Below, in pieces: positions 52,404 to 63,224 of a stretch of DNA of 64,000 bases. The DNA is from Notospermus geniculatus (Eukaryota > Nemertea > Pilidiophora > Heteronemertea > Lineidae): positions 241,265-305,264 of the forward strand of contig NMRB01000331.1 of NCBI GenBank assembly GCA_002633025.1, written 5' to 3'. Each line of letters starts with the position of its first letter. Within the stretch, counting starts at the first letter, position 1. The notes beneath the pieces are model-generated. The model saw only the letters and a program-made list of their open reading frames with translations, did no database searches and was not told where the DNA came from. The translations under genes and the position numbers were made by a program.

Positions 52404-53890
52404 AATGAAAGTCTGGCTGAAGTCCGACCCAAGCATACGGCCTTAGGCCCTTGCCTCCGTCTGCCGTTTCCAGTAAGCAAAGATTTGAAATTGGCGCTCA
52501 GAGAGCAGTTTCCTGCGGGAAACAGTGTCGACGAAATATTGCCAGTGAGCGAGAGACCATATGTACTGCAGGACATGGACAAGGACCCGGATGAAAACTT
52601 TCCAGACAGTTATTAATCGGCCAACGTCATCAAATTTATCCAAGAATAGAGCACATATTTCCACAACAGAAACTCTTTATTTCAGAAGAAAAACAAGTTG
52701 CGATAGTTGCAAGAATGAATCTAAATTTCAAATTACTAAGCGCAATTGCGTATGCACAGCGTCCAGAGAGGATTATTAACTCCTTCATTGCTACACAAGA
52801 ATTCTTGAAAGAGAATTTTCAATGATATAAATTGTAGCGCGGAAGCCAAGCTTGAACACCCCATATATGGCCTCTACTTCTTTTTACTTGCCCCAATAGG
52901 CCTACCAAAACATAATCAGTTAACTGCAGTTTATAGTTCCTTGACTACGATGTCTCAGAGTCAGATGTAAATAATTCGATGATAGAAATAATTTCGATCA
53001 TAATTATATGATTACATAATTATAATGTACGCGAATGATCCCTGAGGCAAAATTTATTGTGCTTAGTACGGTATCTGAGATCCTTGCACCCCCCACCCCC
53101 CGCATAGCAGCGACAAAATTTACCCATGCATCATTAGAGGCAACATCTGCGAAGCGGCGGCGGTAGAAAGATCCAGAAATCAGTCCTACTCCCTCCCCAA
53201 CTCCACATGGGAGACTGACTCATTTCTGAGAACACAGGAACTTCCACCTCTTCATCATTCATCGTCCCATAGCAGGGTTTTGGTCTCCCTCCTCTTCATA
53301 CACTCGCACCCAAAGTGTGAGCGGATGAAACGGAGCGAGGTAAAAAACCCTGCTCTGAGAGGATCTCCATTGATATACCCAAGGGGTGGTTCTTCAAATC
53401 TGTTTCTCACTACTCACTAACGTAACATTTAGTGCTATCTTGGCGTTACAATGTATCTCCAAGCCCGTTACAGTTACAACACCACGTTCGAGATAACGTC
53501 AAAATAGCACGAACTGTGTTTTGAAAACCCAGACCTGGTTTCAATATAAATGGTAGAATTCGCCTTTAGTACATGTATATGTAGGCGTAGTTGGGCTAAA
53601 CACGTTATTATTTCGATCGGGAATTATCCCTGACTGGGAATAGAAAAAACAAACAAATTTTCACAAAAAGGTCGACCCGAGATGGTTCNTAGAACCATCT
53701 CGGGTCGACCTTTTTGTGAAAATTTGTTTGTTTTTTCTATTCCCAGTCGGGGATAATTCCCGATCGAAATAATAACGTGTTGCTAGTGAATCCCTTTGCC
53801 TCCACCACGTCCTTCTCTATACATGTTTCAATGTATATACATGTAGTTTGGTAGAGTTTGCCTTGGTTTGCCTTTGCCAACATGATAATG
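52404..53890. repeat. Segmental duplication, 3' flank of TRIM copy C
   Basis: It matches 43030-44270 and onward in the flank of copy B (for example GACACGGACAAGGACCCGGA-like, CCTCTACTTCTTTTTACTT, GCAAAATTT-TTGTGCTT) and parts of 33450-35800 beside copy A. It contains no gene. A palindromic insert lies at 53599-53781. Confidence 0.75.
53599..53781. mobile_element. Palindromic insertion with 4-bp target duplication
   Basis: AACACGTTATTATTTCGATC at 53599 pairs along its length with the inverse ending AATAATAACGTGTT at 53781. A single N sits at the centre (53689). GCTA at 53595-53598 and 53782-53785 flank it. The paralogous flank near 35712-35730 reads TTGGGCTGGTGAATCC without the insert. Confidence 0.72.
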
Positions 53891-53895
53891 CGTTA

Positions 53896-56526
53896 TCAGT
53901 CACTGAGGACAAATAACTCCACGAGTGTCTTTCGCTCACCAGAGTTGACTGCTGGAAAGGATGCAACCATTCGATTGCCGCGCACGAAGAATTTAACATC
54001 AACTTTGCACTTCCGTTTCAGTGGCCGTCCGAAAACGTCCTTCAGGGCGATGACGTGGTCTTCATCACGTTCAAGGCGCCGTCTTCCGTCTTCACGGACA
54101 TCCAGAATTTGCGTCAGCTTCAATTCACCCTCTACCCCACTGTCTTCCGCCTCACACTTTAACATCCATAAGTCCCGGCCTGCTGAACTGCAACAAACGC
54201 TTTCTGTATGGTGCAGGTTCAACGAATATAACTCTACTAAAAGCTCCCGCTGACCAAAACGCGATTTGCGAAGGGTATACACATCACTACCCTTGATGCC
54301 TACATCATGTACCACACTACACTCAGAAAGGTACGATTTTTTCGCCTTTACTTCCCCGTCGTCTTTGACCTGTAGGTGGTACCTAATAACAGATTTATCT
54401 CCGCCCCAAACAAGGAAGCGTGTTGCACTGTATACACCTATGCCTCGGGGATGAGGTATCGGATTGAAACAGGTTTTCAGGCCACAACACGTGTTGTAGA
54501 TTTCAATATCACTTAACTTAACGCCATTCAAGCCAATGATCCGAATTACAGTTCGCGGGGCTGGCCACAGCAGAAGTACGATGTGCTCGGACTCGTTAAC
54601 GGTTGCATCTACAGCCGACTCCAGGTCATGTTTTATAGTCCTGCAGACACTGGTATATGGCGGCAGCCATTGGTGGATTACCAAGGAAGAAGACGGTGCT
54701 TTCTCTCGAAACAGGCGAGAGGAGATCCATGTGCCCCATATCCAAACATCCTGCCACTGCCCAAGCATTATACACATCATGCATAACACACCGCAGACTT
54801 TGATTGCAAATTGTACACGTTCTCTTTGATAGTCATGATAGTCATAGTCAAGATAGTAGGAATGCATTCGATATCTATCATGCCATTCTTTCCTGCCTAT
54901 TGGGACCGAAAAAAAAATTGGCAGCAGAGGTGCTATCACCAGGACCAAAAAAAAGAAGATGTTGCTCCTACACACAAGAGGAATCCCAAAAAATTCTCGA
55001 ATCCGTCTAAAGATAGATATCTTGATTTGACTGTTACAAACAGCCAAGACGCGGTTGCCAGACAGCAGAAACAGTCGTTTCACCTCATGACCATCGGGCA
55101 CTTCGAAATCCGCCGTTTTTGTGGCGCGCCAGCATGGACCCGTCCTTTCGTAACTACGAAAAGAATGAACGAAGTCGGGTCCAGGTCGAATAGTAGTCCC
55201 TATGTTGCTGACAGCAAAAACAGCTGCATCATTCGATCTAGAGGTAATACCGTCGGCTTGATCAGATGGTGGTAACGTCGAATCAGGGTTGAACACTGGC
55301 AATTCCTCCAAACGATGCTGATATCTCGTGGCAGTAGACTGTCCGGCTTCCGAAATTTTTGTCAGATTATTCGTTACGTCCACAATCCTCTCGATCCTCT
55401 CGACTACACCACCATCAGTCTCCTCTCCGTCCAAAGCCTGTCGAGCTAGATCAAGAGCATCATTGGCTTTCTCCAACGAATCCATGACCTCCTGGCGCTC
55501 GTCGGAAGCAGCAGCTACATGTGAGTCATACGAACGATCCACCCTCTCGATGGCCGCCTTCCCATTTTGCTTTAGCCTTGTCCTTCTCTTCACCGCTTCA
55601 CTCCTTTGCTTGCCAATATTCAAGTTTTCATTTTGCAAGTCGGCTAGAACGGACGTGAGCTCTCGCAGCCTTTCTTGTAATGGGAACATCTCATTTTTAA
55701 TTGTGTCCATGCTTGCATAGCATTCCAACCTTTTTCGTTCTATTTTCTCTATCTCCTCAGAAACAGCCTTAACTTGAGTATCGACGGCATCTCGAACTTC
55801 ATCCTTCTTTGTGCTGCCTGCCTTCTCGACTTCATCAATCAGTGTCTCCAACCACTTTATCTTAGAATCCAAACATTCTTTGTATTGGTCGACACTTTGC
55901 TGAAGGGAGGCGCTCAACGATTTTAAAGTTTCCTCAAAGTTACTCACCCCATGCAAACCATTAACGCAGTGTCCAGCACATGTCAAGCAGATGGCCTTTC
56001 TACAGCTCAGGCAGTAATGGGTCCAAGGCGTTTTATGACGTTTACAAACTCCCGCCAGTGGATTAACCTTATGTGAGGCAGTCAAAGGTGAGAGAGTGTG
56101 CTGGCCGTGGCATGCTGAACAAAGATACAAGGAACAGGTCTCACAGTACTGGACTGCTGACACGTTATCGAGCTGCAGGAGCTTGCAGATATTACAGCAA
56201 CCGGGTTTTGCTTGGCCTCTGGAGAACAAATTTGAAGGCAAATTTTTCACGGTTTCCACAATGTCCCTCAGAGGAATATTGTCCGTAAGACCATCCACCC
56301 CATTTCTTGGCAATCGACAGGACCTCCGGCAATGCGGACACGGTACGCCAGTCTCTGCGTAGCCTTCGTTCGAGCGCGTTTCGATGTAATTCCGCAGGCA
56401 CTCGCGACAATATGAATGTTGGCATGGCCCAATCACCTTGGGGTGGTTGAACAATTCCATGCATATAGAGCATGTCACTGTTTCTTTCACTTCATCCAAA
56501 CTTTGTTGAATGTCAGCAGTAGCCAT
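53896..56526 (-). CDS. TRIM-like RING/B-box/coiled-coil protein with hydrophobic hairpin, copy C
   Basis: Open frame of 876 residues, very similar to copy A. ATG is at 56526 with the same TTTCAG acceptor just upstream; the longer open frame to 56691 is intron. RING (CSICMELFNHPKVIGPCQHS..., CPHC), two B-boxes, coiled coil, hydrophobic hairpin (FFFLVLVIAPLLPIFF; GVLCMMCIMLGQW) and propeller-like C-terminus are all kept. Compared with A, the coiled coil lacks four residues (EDEI region). The Tyr/Asp loop is shorter (YYLDYDYHDYQRERV). The segment near residue 755-775 is shortened and shifted (RELLVELYSLNLHH in place of the SVASTDLSPSAEYP block). RING-finger zinc ligands are intact, so ligase activity is plausible. 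Two intact paralogs suggest both are expressed. Confidence 0.82.
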   Translation of the reverse strand: MATADIQQSLDEVKETVTCSICMELFNHPKVIGPCQHSYCRECLRNYIETRSNEGYAETGVPCPHCRRSCRLPRNGVDGLTDNIPLRDIVETVKNLPSNLFSRGQAKPGCCNICKLLQLDNVSAVQYCETCSLYLCSACHGQHTLSPLTASHKVNPLAGVCKRHKTPWTHYCLSCRKAICLTCAGHCVNGLHGVSNFEETLKSLSASLQQSVDQYKECLDSKIKWLETLIDEVEKAGSTKKDEVRDAVDTQVKAVSEEIEKIERKRLECYASMDTIKNEMFPLQERLRELTSVLADLQNENLNIGKQRSEAVKRRTRLKQNGKAAIERVDRSYDSHVAAASDERQEVMDSLEKANDALDLARQALDGEETDGGVVERIERIVDVTNNLTKISEAGQSTATRYQHRLEELPVFNPDSTLPPSDQADGITSRSNDAAVFAVSNIGTTIRPGPDFVHSFRSYERTGPCWRATKTADFEVPDGHEVKRLFLLSGNRVLAVCNSQIKISIFRRIREFFGIPLVCRSNIFFFLVLVIAPLLPIFFSVPIGRKEWHDRYRMHSYYLDYDYHDYQRERVQFAIKVCGVLCMMCIMLGQWQDVWIWGTWISSRLFREKAPSSSLVIHQWLPPYTSVCRTIKHDLESAVDATVNESEHIVLLLWPAPRTVIRIIGLNGVKLSDIEIYNTCCGLKTCFNPIPHPRGIGVYSATRFLVWGGDKSVIRYHLQVKDDGEVKAKKSYLSECSVVHDVGIKGSDVYTLRKSRFGQRELLVELYSLNLHHTESVCCSSAGRDLWMLKCEAEDSGVEGELKLTQILDVREDGRRRLERDEDHVIALKDVFGRPLKRKCKVDVKFFVRGNRMVASFPAVNSGERKTLVELFVLSD

Positions 56527-57426
56527 CACGTTGTCTGAAAGGATAGAATGAGGCGTGCAAGCGACAAGTCGGCTCATCATTATATCGGGTGGCCCAAAAA
56601 AATGACCCCCCCCAGGATTTACCAATAAATTTAACACAATGCACGCTGCACTCTTGATATTTGAGACATGCAAATATGTGAATATTACCAATCTATTATA
56701 AAATATTCAACACCCTAAATATCGAACAGTTTTGACATGACAAAAGAATCAAAATTATGAGTCTAAAAATTTTATGCCAGACTGAAATAAATATCGGGTG
56801 GGGCAAAACGTCTCACACCGCAATTAAACACTGCGTATTTCATTAACCACCATCTTCACTGAGTTCAGGTAAAGACTCGGCTTCTCCTCCCTTGACCTTC
56901 ACGCAAGCAGACCACATTCCGTGTTCAAGGATTTCCCCGGTCCCAAAAATAGCAACCAATCACGGCAGAGCTTGCATCGGCAGCTCGGTTATGATGACAA
57001 CATGGCGGGCTCGATGAAACTTCATTCGAATGCAAAGTCTCCGTGCAAGGACTTACAAGTACTCAAAAAGAAGCCGCGGAGGCAATATTCGATGGATAGG
57101 GCCTACTATTTGTTATTCTGTTGTCGGACTGGCAGTGGGAAGTTAATTATGTACCAGCAGGTTAGTGTTGTTCGCAACGAAGTTGAACGGCGCACTCGTA
57201 TTGAATAATTACCGCATGAGAACCGAGGCTTCTGATTGGTCGCACGAGAAAATCCTAAAGCGTTGAACACGGAATCTGGCTGCTTGCTGCAGAGTGTAGG
57301 AAGAGGTTAGCGATTTCTACACGATGCATTATGCAGAATGTTAACCACCGAATGGAATTTCCTGAACCTGCATGAAGACGGGAATTTTCTCAGTTTATTG
57401 TACAAATATCGACTTCGTACTTCAAA

Positions 57427-57644
57427 GGGCCGATTTTATAAACGATAGCTAAGATAAACCTCGGTTTAACCATCGGCTGTTCTGAAAACCGCTAATTAAT
57501 CAAAGTAAACATTTTTACTTTTAGAATGTTTGGCTATCAACGATTCATAAAATCGAAAAATTTATTTCGGTTAGCAAACAGTTTGTCAACTATGGGGTGA
57601 TGAAACCCGATGGTTATCTTAGCCATCGTTTATAAAATCGGCCC
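57427..57644. mobile_element. Hairpin MITE with GGCCGATTTTATAAACGAT ends
   Basis: GGGCCGATTTTATAAACGAT at 57427 and ATCGTTTATAAAATCGGCCC ending 57644 are exact inverted ends. TAAGATAACC-type motifs face each other inside. About 218 bases, non-coding. Confidence 0.75.
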
Positions 57645-59190
57645 AAAGCCTCACAGTATTGAATTTTTCGCGGTATTTTCAAAGTGTTAGGAGACTGCAG
57701 GTAGAGGTCTCATAGCCTTGTGAAGGTCCCCAAAATGCTTGCATGATACGTACTTAAAAAATCAATACTTAGTTTTCATCACGGCATCGAAAATACAGCA
57801 GGCAGAGCTCTAATGTATCCACATAGAGCATAGTACATTTTACACTACACTAACGTCGGAGGACGTAAGCACTTTCTGAATTCAATACAGTGCGGCTTTA
57901 AAGGGCTAGTGTGCTGGGGCAAAGAAAGAATCTGGTACCGAAAATTCCAATTCCCACACCTGCGCGAGGAGTGACAGTGCAATTTTCGGTGCCAGATTCT
58001 ATTTTCGATCTAGCGGACTAGCCGTTCGTGGTATGGATCGTGCCGATCAATTACATTTTTGGTAGTCAAGCGCGCTAACCACTCGACTGCCTAAACTCCC
58101 CCCGCAGTTTCAAACCGCTACCCACTACGTTATCCGCGCTTGGAAACTGCGATTGTTTACGCCAATCTCAAAGTATGACCAACAGACGGCGCTCGCTGTC
58201 CGATTCGGGGAATCCCCATTTGGGAATCTGCGCGATACTTGCCAGTAAAACGGACCAAATTAGTGATTCTCGGCCAGCTTTCATGAGGCAAGCCTTCAAA
58301 ATGTCCAAAACGTGGGTGCACACTAACAAATGCGTGACAACATTGCTCATAATACATGTATTTGCAAACGGCATTGACTTTGTTGACTTTCCAATCGGAA
58401 AAAGTATGAATACACAGTGTACATTTTGTACACATATCATAGCCAATCAGAAAGTGTGTTACGGCGGCGTCGGTTAAACCCGTGATGACGGCTTGTGATT
58501 GGATATCTCGTCAAACAGCGCCGTCTGTTGACTATCCTTCAGTTTTGGCGCCAATCATGCCAGTGTTTAGTGGGTCTAGCCTATACCTAATACGGCCAAC
58601 TAAACACTGGGGACGAGTGTATCGACTGCCGGGCTCAGACGATACTTGGGCGTCATTTACGAGATGTAGGTGGAAACCAGAGCCCCGGACAAAACCGTGA
58701 TATCGATCGCCTTCGTGTCTGCACAAAGGGCCTCTGGGCCTGGGTACAGTATGTATACATAATCAGCAGTAGTTCCTTATGTATGTTGGTAGGCCCACAA
58801 AGAGATGTACGGAGCTTAAACTCTACGTACATTACATGTATAAAGTAGTCGCAGGTTCATGATCGTGAGGCTAAAACGACACTCGGGTAATCTACGCTAT
58901 CGAGGAGTTTTCTTCAGCCTGCTGCTGTTTTTTTTGCTGGGTCGACGCTGATTGCTTGCTTGACAGCAGCCAGAGGCCCCTCCCGTTTCTTGGTCAATGT
59001 AGCTAGCATAGGGACAGGAGAACATATCCCCCAGATGCTACCAACACACGCGGTCTCCATGCAGTTTTTGCCCCCCCCCCCGAACCAAAACGCTGGCTAC
59101 GACTCTCATGATAGCCTACTTGAATAGAGTGTTTTTGTACATGTAGGCCTATGTAATAGGTGTGACAACGGCACGCATATGTTATAGGCC

Positions 59191-59333
59191 TAAGGCCCCG
59201 ATTATAGAAGTATACGGTATACGAAAACGCGGGTTAACAATGGCTTCACGGTCGTGAATCCATTTGAAGCCTTTGTTAACCAGCGTTTTCGTATACCGTA
59301 TACTTCTATGTAATCGGGGCCTTATGCACATTG
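59191..59333. mobile_element. Hairpin MITE with AAGGCCCCGATTA ends
   Basis: TAAGGCCCCGATTATAGAAG at 59191 is mirrored by CTTCTATGTAATCGGGGCCTTA ending near 59333, with ACGGTATACGAAAACGC arms. It lies within the duplicated TRIM flank and is absent from the matching 42180-42240 segment. Confidence 0.72.
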
Positions 59334-59780
59334 TAGGCCTTTGTCATGGTATGAAAAAACGGGCAGACCGACGAGGACGACTCTTCAGAATAGGCCTTTT
59401 ATATGATACTGAGACACAAAATAGGCCAATATCAATGATTCGTACTAATGGTGTCAAGTTAGCGACCCAAACCTTGATTTTAGAATTCGTTGATCAACGA
59501 AGGTTTCTGCTTACCCTTAGCTTGAATCCGGTCGTCCTGGTGTTAGTCTGGCTGCAGGAAATTGTTCGGTCTCTGCCGTTATTTTCCCAATCGATTTCGC
59601 GCATATGCTGCTAGGCCGGTACGGCGGGTGTCAAGGCAACGACATACATTTAAATGAACCTGCATGTCAACAGGAATGGCATGGATGGATAAATAAATAG
59701 CTGAATGAGAGAACACGCAAAGCCTTGGTTACACTACATTAAGGGGAAGCTGTTGTTCATTTTCATATTGCTTGGGTCCA

Positions 59781-59999
59781 GGCCCCGTATTCATAAAGCT
59801 ACTTAAGTCTAAGTATGATACTTATCTTTTGTGTTGAACAAAGGATACGTGTCATACTAAGACTTAAGTAGTTTTATGAATACGGGGCCAGGCCCCGTAT
59901 TCATAGAGCTACTTAAGTCTAAGTATGATACTTATCTTTTGTGTTGAACAAAGGATAAGTGTCATACTTAGACTTAAGTAGTTTTATGAATACGGGGCC
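59781..59999. mobile_element. Two tandem hairpin MITEs (CCCGTATTCATA ends)
   Basis: 59781-59889 and 59891-59999 are nearly identical 109-base hairpins. Each starts GGCCCCGTATTCATA, has CTACTTAAGTCTAAGTATGA arms and ends TATGAATACGGGGCC. They share end sequence with the Harbinger-type element at 40578, of which they may be deletion derivatives. Confidence 0.78.
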
Positions 60000-60644
60000 A
60001 GGCCCCTCTGAGAAAAGCTACAAAGACACACCCAGCTGACTGTTTTATGGTCCAATGTGCTTTATAGAAACAGAAAATGAGCAAAGTCCCAAGAATTACA
60101 GCTTAATTACATTACATAATCCTTAACAAAGAAATTCACCAAACATGAAAAACAGGTAGGCCTACAGTTTTCTTGGAGAAGAAGCGTGTAAATGACGCAT
60201 TCAGGGTGTGGCAGCAATGTCACAAACCCATAGAAACTCGGGTGGCGAGGGTGTCTTGACCTGCACTTCATAGACGCCATACACGCTCAGGACATTAAAG
60301 TAGTTCCAGGAAGTAAAATCCTCAAGTGTCATGGCTGCCCTGTCTCGGACAATCTGTCAGCATTCATGGAATTCACGTGTGGAGTACTCTATATCTGTTG
60401 AAAATATTGCCATCAGAAGGGGTGGACTAAAGTAGAAAAAACCTTGAACTTTATGATGCACATGTTGTTTGATCTTCAAAATGTAACATTTCTTGGGAAA
60501 GTGTACCGACTACTCATCTTTTGTTTCAGCTTATTAGGTTATTAGTGCCTTCATATGACTTGTACTTTTATGGTATTTTGATGACATGTTTTATTTACAA
60601 CGTCTGACACGTTCCAATAATTCACAACGTCAGCTTGCCCTTAA

Positions 60645-60805
60645 ATCCGCGGTTTTTTTGTGGTCACACCTATGAATTGCCGAGCTTCAAGAAACCCTTG
60701 TCTGAAAAACACGGGTATTTGAAACACGGAAGGTCGCCGTGCTTTTCGAAATCCCCGTGTTTTCGTTAGTTCTCAGCACGGCTATAGATGGCGCGGCCAT
60801 TAAAG
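60645..60805. repeat. MITE family A, copy 3 (partial)
   Basis: GTGGTCACACCTATGAATTG and GGTCGCCGTGCTTTTCGAAA match 1114-1200 of the first copy, including the conserved ATGGCGCGGCCATTAAA tail. Neither inverted end is intact. Confidence 0.6.
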
Positions 60806-61122
60806 GAATACTATTGTAACTCGCCTACTTGTATTTATATTGAAGTTTATCTTAAATCTATATGATTTATAGGGTGAAAATAATGAATAACTCCTCCAGT
60901 AACGATTTCAAGGTGTTTTTGTAAAATTCATGGTATTCGCCATTGTTTTGAAGCAGCCGCTCTTCGAGACTCGATTCAAAGCGAGGCTATGACGTTTCAC
61001 GGCCCTTCGCCATTGTCCATGTTGTCCAGTCCGCCATTTTGATTTTTTACTTTGCTACTGCACTGACACTGTCATTGACTGTAGGCTGGGAGCACACAAA
61101 GAGGTCAATTTTCTATGGAAAT

Positions 61123-61353
61123 ATGCCGCACTGTGCAGCTTTTGGTTGCGCAAACCATTCGGGACGGAATGGAGAAACCGCAGGTCACCTTCCCTTCGCC
61201 GTGCAGTTTCACACGTTCCCGAAGCGAGATCGTGAACTTTGCCGGCGTTGGACACTGAGCATGGGCACCGATGTTGGGAGGATCGATGTGTTACGCGCTA
61301 TCGACCGATCTGCGCCATCGGTCGATCGCGCTGCGCTTTCTATGGATCGGTAA
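61123..61353 (+). pseudogene. THAP-type zinc-finger N-terminal fragment
   Basis: A 76-codon frame beginning MPHCAAFGCANHSGR, with FHTFPKRDRELCRRW further on. This is the first half of a THAP (C2CH) DNA-binding domain: M-P-x-C-x(4)-C, then F-H-x-F-P and a W. The second Cys-x2-His pair is missing. After residue 57 the sequence turns into a short ATCGAT-rich foldback and stops, so the domain cannot fold as it stands unless spliced. THAP domains occur in P and Kolobok transposases as well as host factors. An Ulp1-PHD gene lies 0.8 kb away. Confidence 0.6.
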
Positions 61354-61734
61354 TTAGCACAAGCATCGATAGATAGCGCTGCGCCAACGGTCGATGGGCT
61401 CAGGTACGATGACTGGCATGGGGCGCCAGTTGCGCGTTTTATCGATGGTGATGTTGTGCATGCCAAAACTGTCCAAGTGCTAGGTGGGCATGGTGGGTGG
61501 TGCATAAGTGTGGCTGCGGCATTAGGGAACAATTTTGGACACTGTTTATACATGTTATATTTTCTTATGTTTTACTTGCAGGTAAGAGCGCGGCGTAGAG
61601 TTGACACTTGGATTGAGTGTAGGGTTCGCTCATCTGGAGCTCTTCAGTCTAATGACTCTTCTCCTTAGCTTAGGCTTTCTCATTTCTGGTAGCATCCTGA
61701 CCTCCGAGCTTCTTCTACATTGCAATAAAATAAA

Positions 61735-62045
61735 GGGAAATTTATTTCAATACAAATTGTTTATTTATTTATTTACCAACGTGATTTATGTACAATATTT
61801 ACAACAATTTACAAATTCATGTAAAATTTTATATAGGCCTATTTATTTTATTTTTTATGCTTTGTTTATTTATTTACCAATTTGATACATGATATTTGCA
61901 ATATTTACAAATATTTTATTTTTATACTTTATTTATTTATAATTTACCAAATTTGATACGTGTTACAATATTTACAAATATTTATAAATACAAGTAAAAC
62001 TTTAAAAAATACCAAATATTTACAAATAAAACTTTAAAAATAATT
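61735..62045. repeat. AT-rich simple sequence (TTTATTTATTTACCAA)
   Basis: Degenerate repeats of TTTATTTATTTACCAA and TATTTACAAATATTTA. They lie at the 3' end of the Ulp1-PHD gene, where they may supply polyadenylation signals on the minus strand. Confidence 0.6.
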
Positions 62046-62118
62046 CCGCCAACAGAGAAGTGGAAAATCCTGAATATTTCCTGTGTTTCTAATCCCGTTT
62101 GACATTTCACAGTTCATT

Positions 62119-62856
62119 TCACAAGCACGCCTTGCATCGTTTCCAATGCCGGATTGATTTCTTTGTCAAATTGAGACACTTTGCGTGAAACCATAGTTCG
62201 CATCCTTCGCATTCGACCATTAGATTCCCGTCGTCAGGGCAGCGACAATCACAGAAAAGATCTATCTCTGATCGGTGGAGCACCTTGGGCTGACGATACT
62301 GAAGTTTCGCGGGAAACACGGAAATGCGTCCATCGTCAATGCATTTTCCGAAATGCAACCGGAGCAATTCTTCGTCGTAGTGCAGTTCCGTAGGGTCGTC
62401 ATCGAACAGAAGTGTCGTTGCGTATGCGATGGCGTATACTCCACAATCGTTTGCGTTGGGCTGTTTGTCCACGTTCATCAAATTGATCACCAGTTGGTCC
62501 TCTTTGCAGTTTAGAAACTTGGCGATTATTTTGATGATTTCTTGCGTTGGATGTTCTCGTAGCGAGTCGTACACGCATACCGTGTTGCGGTCTGTTTGTC
62601 CAATGTTTGAGATAGTGATCCAATGCGACCCGTTGACGTGGATGAACTGGACATACGGGGAAGTAGGGATGCTAAATGAAAAGTTCTGCTGGAGGACAGT
62701 GTCTTGTAATCCGGAGGTACTAGGGAATTCTGCCTTTAGTAGTTCACTAGCTGCTCTCATATGACGGTCGTTCAGCCATACGTTCTTGTTTATATCCCGG
62801 CGATCTTTGTTGGAAAGGTGATGCTGTGACTTTGAATTTTTTTCTTGATCAAACAT
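62119..62856 (-). CDS. Ulp1-type (C48) cysteine protease fused to a PHD finger
   Basis: A complete single-exon frame of 245 residues from ATG at 62856. Residues about 20-175 form a Ulp1/SENP-like protease with a full catalytic set: His78 in NGSHW, Asp97 in VYDS, Gln132 and Cys138 in ANDCGVYA. Residues 202-244 form a C4HC3 PHD-type zinc finger (C202, C204, C216, C219, H224, C227, C241, C244). It is short for a cellular SENP and lacks a long N-terminal region. Compact Ulp1 plus PHD genes are known in invertebrate transposons as well as lineage-expanded host genes. Given the nearby THAP fragment, satellite and repeats, a transposon-borne gene is more likely. All catalytic residues are intact, so it may still be active against SUMO or ubiquitin-like conjugates. 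Confidence 0.85.
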   Translation of the reverse strand: MFDQEKNSKSQHHLSNKDRRDINKNVWLNDRHMRAASELLKAEFPSTSGLQDTVLQQNFSFSIPTSPYVQFIHVNGSHWITISNIGQTDRNTVCVYDSLREHPTQEIIKIIAKFLNCKEDQLVINLMNVDKQPNANDCGVYAIAYATTLLFDDDPTELHYDEELLRLHFGKCIDDGRISVFPAKLQYRQPKVLHRSEIDLFCDCRCPDDGNLMVECEGCELWFHAKCLNLTKKSIRHWKRCKACL

Positions 62857-63224
62857 GTGAAGAGATTTGTCCTTAGCTTACGTGAAGATTTGTCCTTAAA
62901 ATACAGCTTTTTTCAAATGATCAAATATGTGAAGATTTACATGAAATATCCTTGGTTTTTTCTTGTTAGAGTAAATGAGCGGGGAGCAGGGATTTACAGT
63001 TAGTTAACCTCAGATGAATTTCATTGCATTTGTAATCGTAAGATTCAGTGAAATTTGGTCACCTCCATTTTGCAATTTTTTTGTTTATTTTTGTGTTTAC
63101 TGTTGTCATGTTGGGCGTTTTTTATTTATTAGTGACTGTTCCTGTGGGATTTTCTTGGTTTTTATTGTGGTTTTGGGTGGCTCTCTGTTCCTCGCTCAGT
63201 TTCCTATTACCAGCATTCATTATG
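62857..63224. other. Upstream region of the Ulp1-PHD gene
   Basis: AT-rich, with the near-repeat GTGAAGATTTGTCCTTA / GTGAAGAGATTTGTCCTTA and no recognised gene. The promoter of the minus-strand Ulp1-PHD gene would lie here. Confidence 0.35.

Larger units (their letters stand above)
56527..61122. other. TRIM copy C upstream flank and repeats, no gene recognised
   Basis: Shared TRIM flank occurs at 58560-58740 and 59100-59720. Hairpin elements are listed separately. A frame starting ATGGCGGGC at 57003 has CRTGSGKLIMYQQ, vaguely like a Walker A motif, but nothing around it supports a gene. 60004-60640 is AT-rich with nothing I recognise. Confidence 0.45.

Noticed and set aside
57003-57207. A frame with a Walker A-like TGSGK stretch
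   Set aside because: The motif is short, its normal K-S/T is K-L, and nothing before or after resembles an ATPase or helicase.
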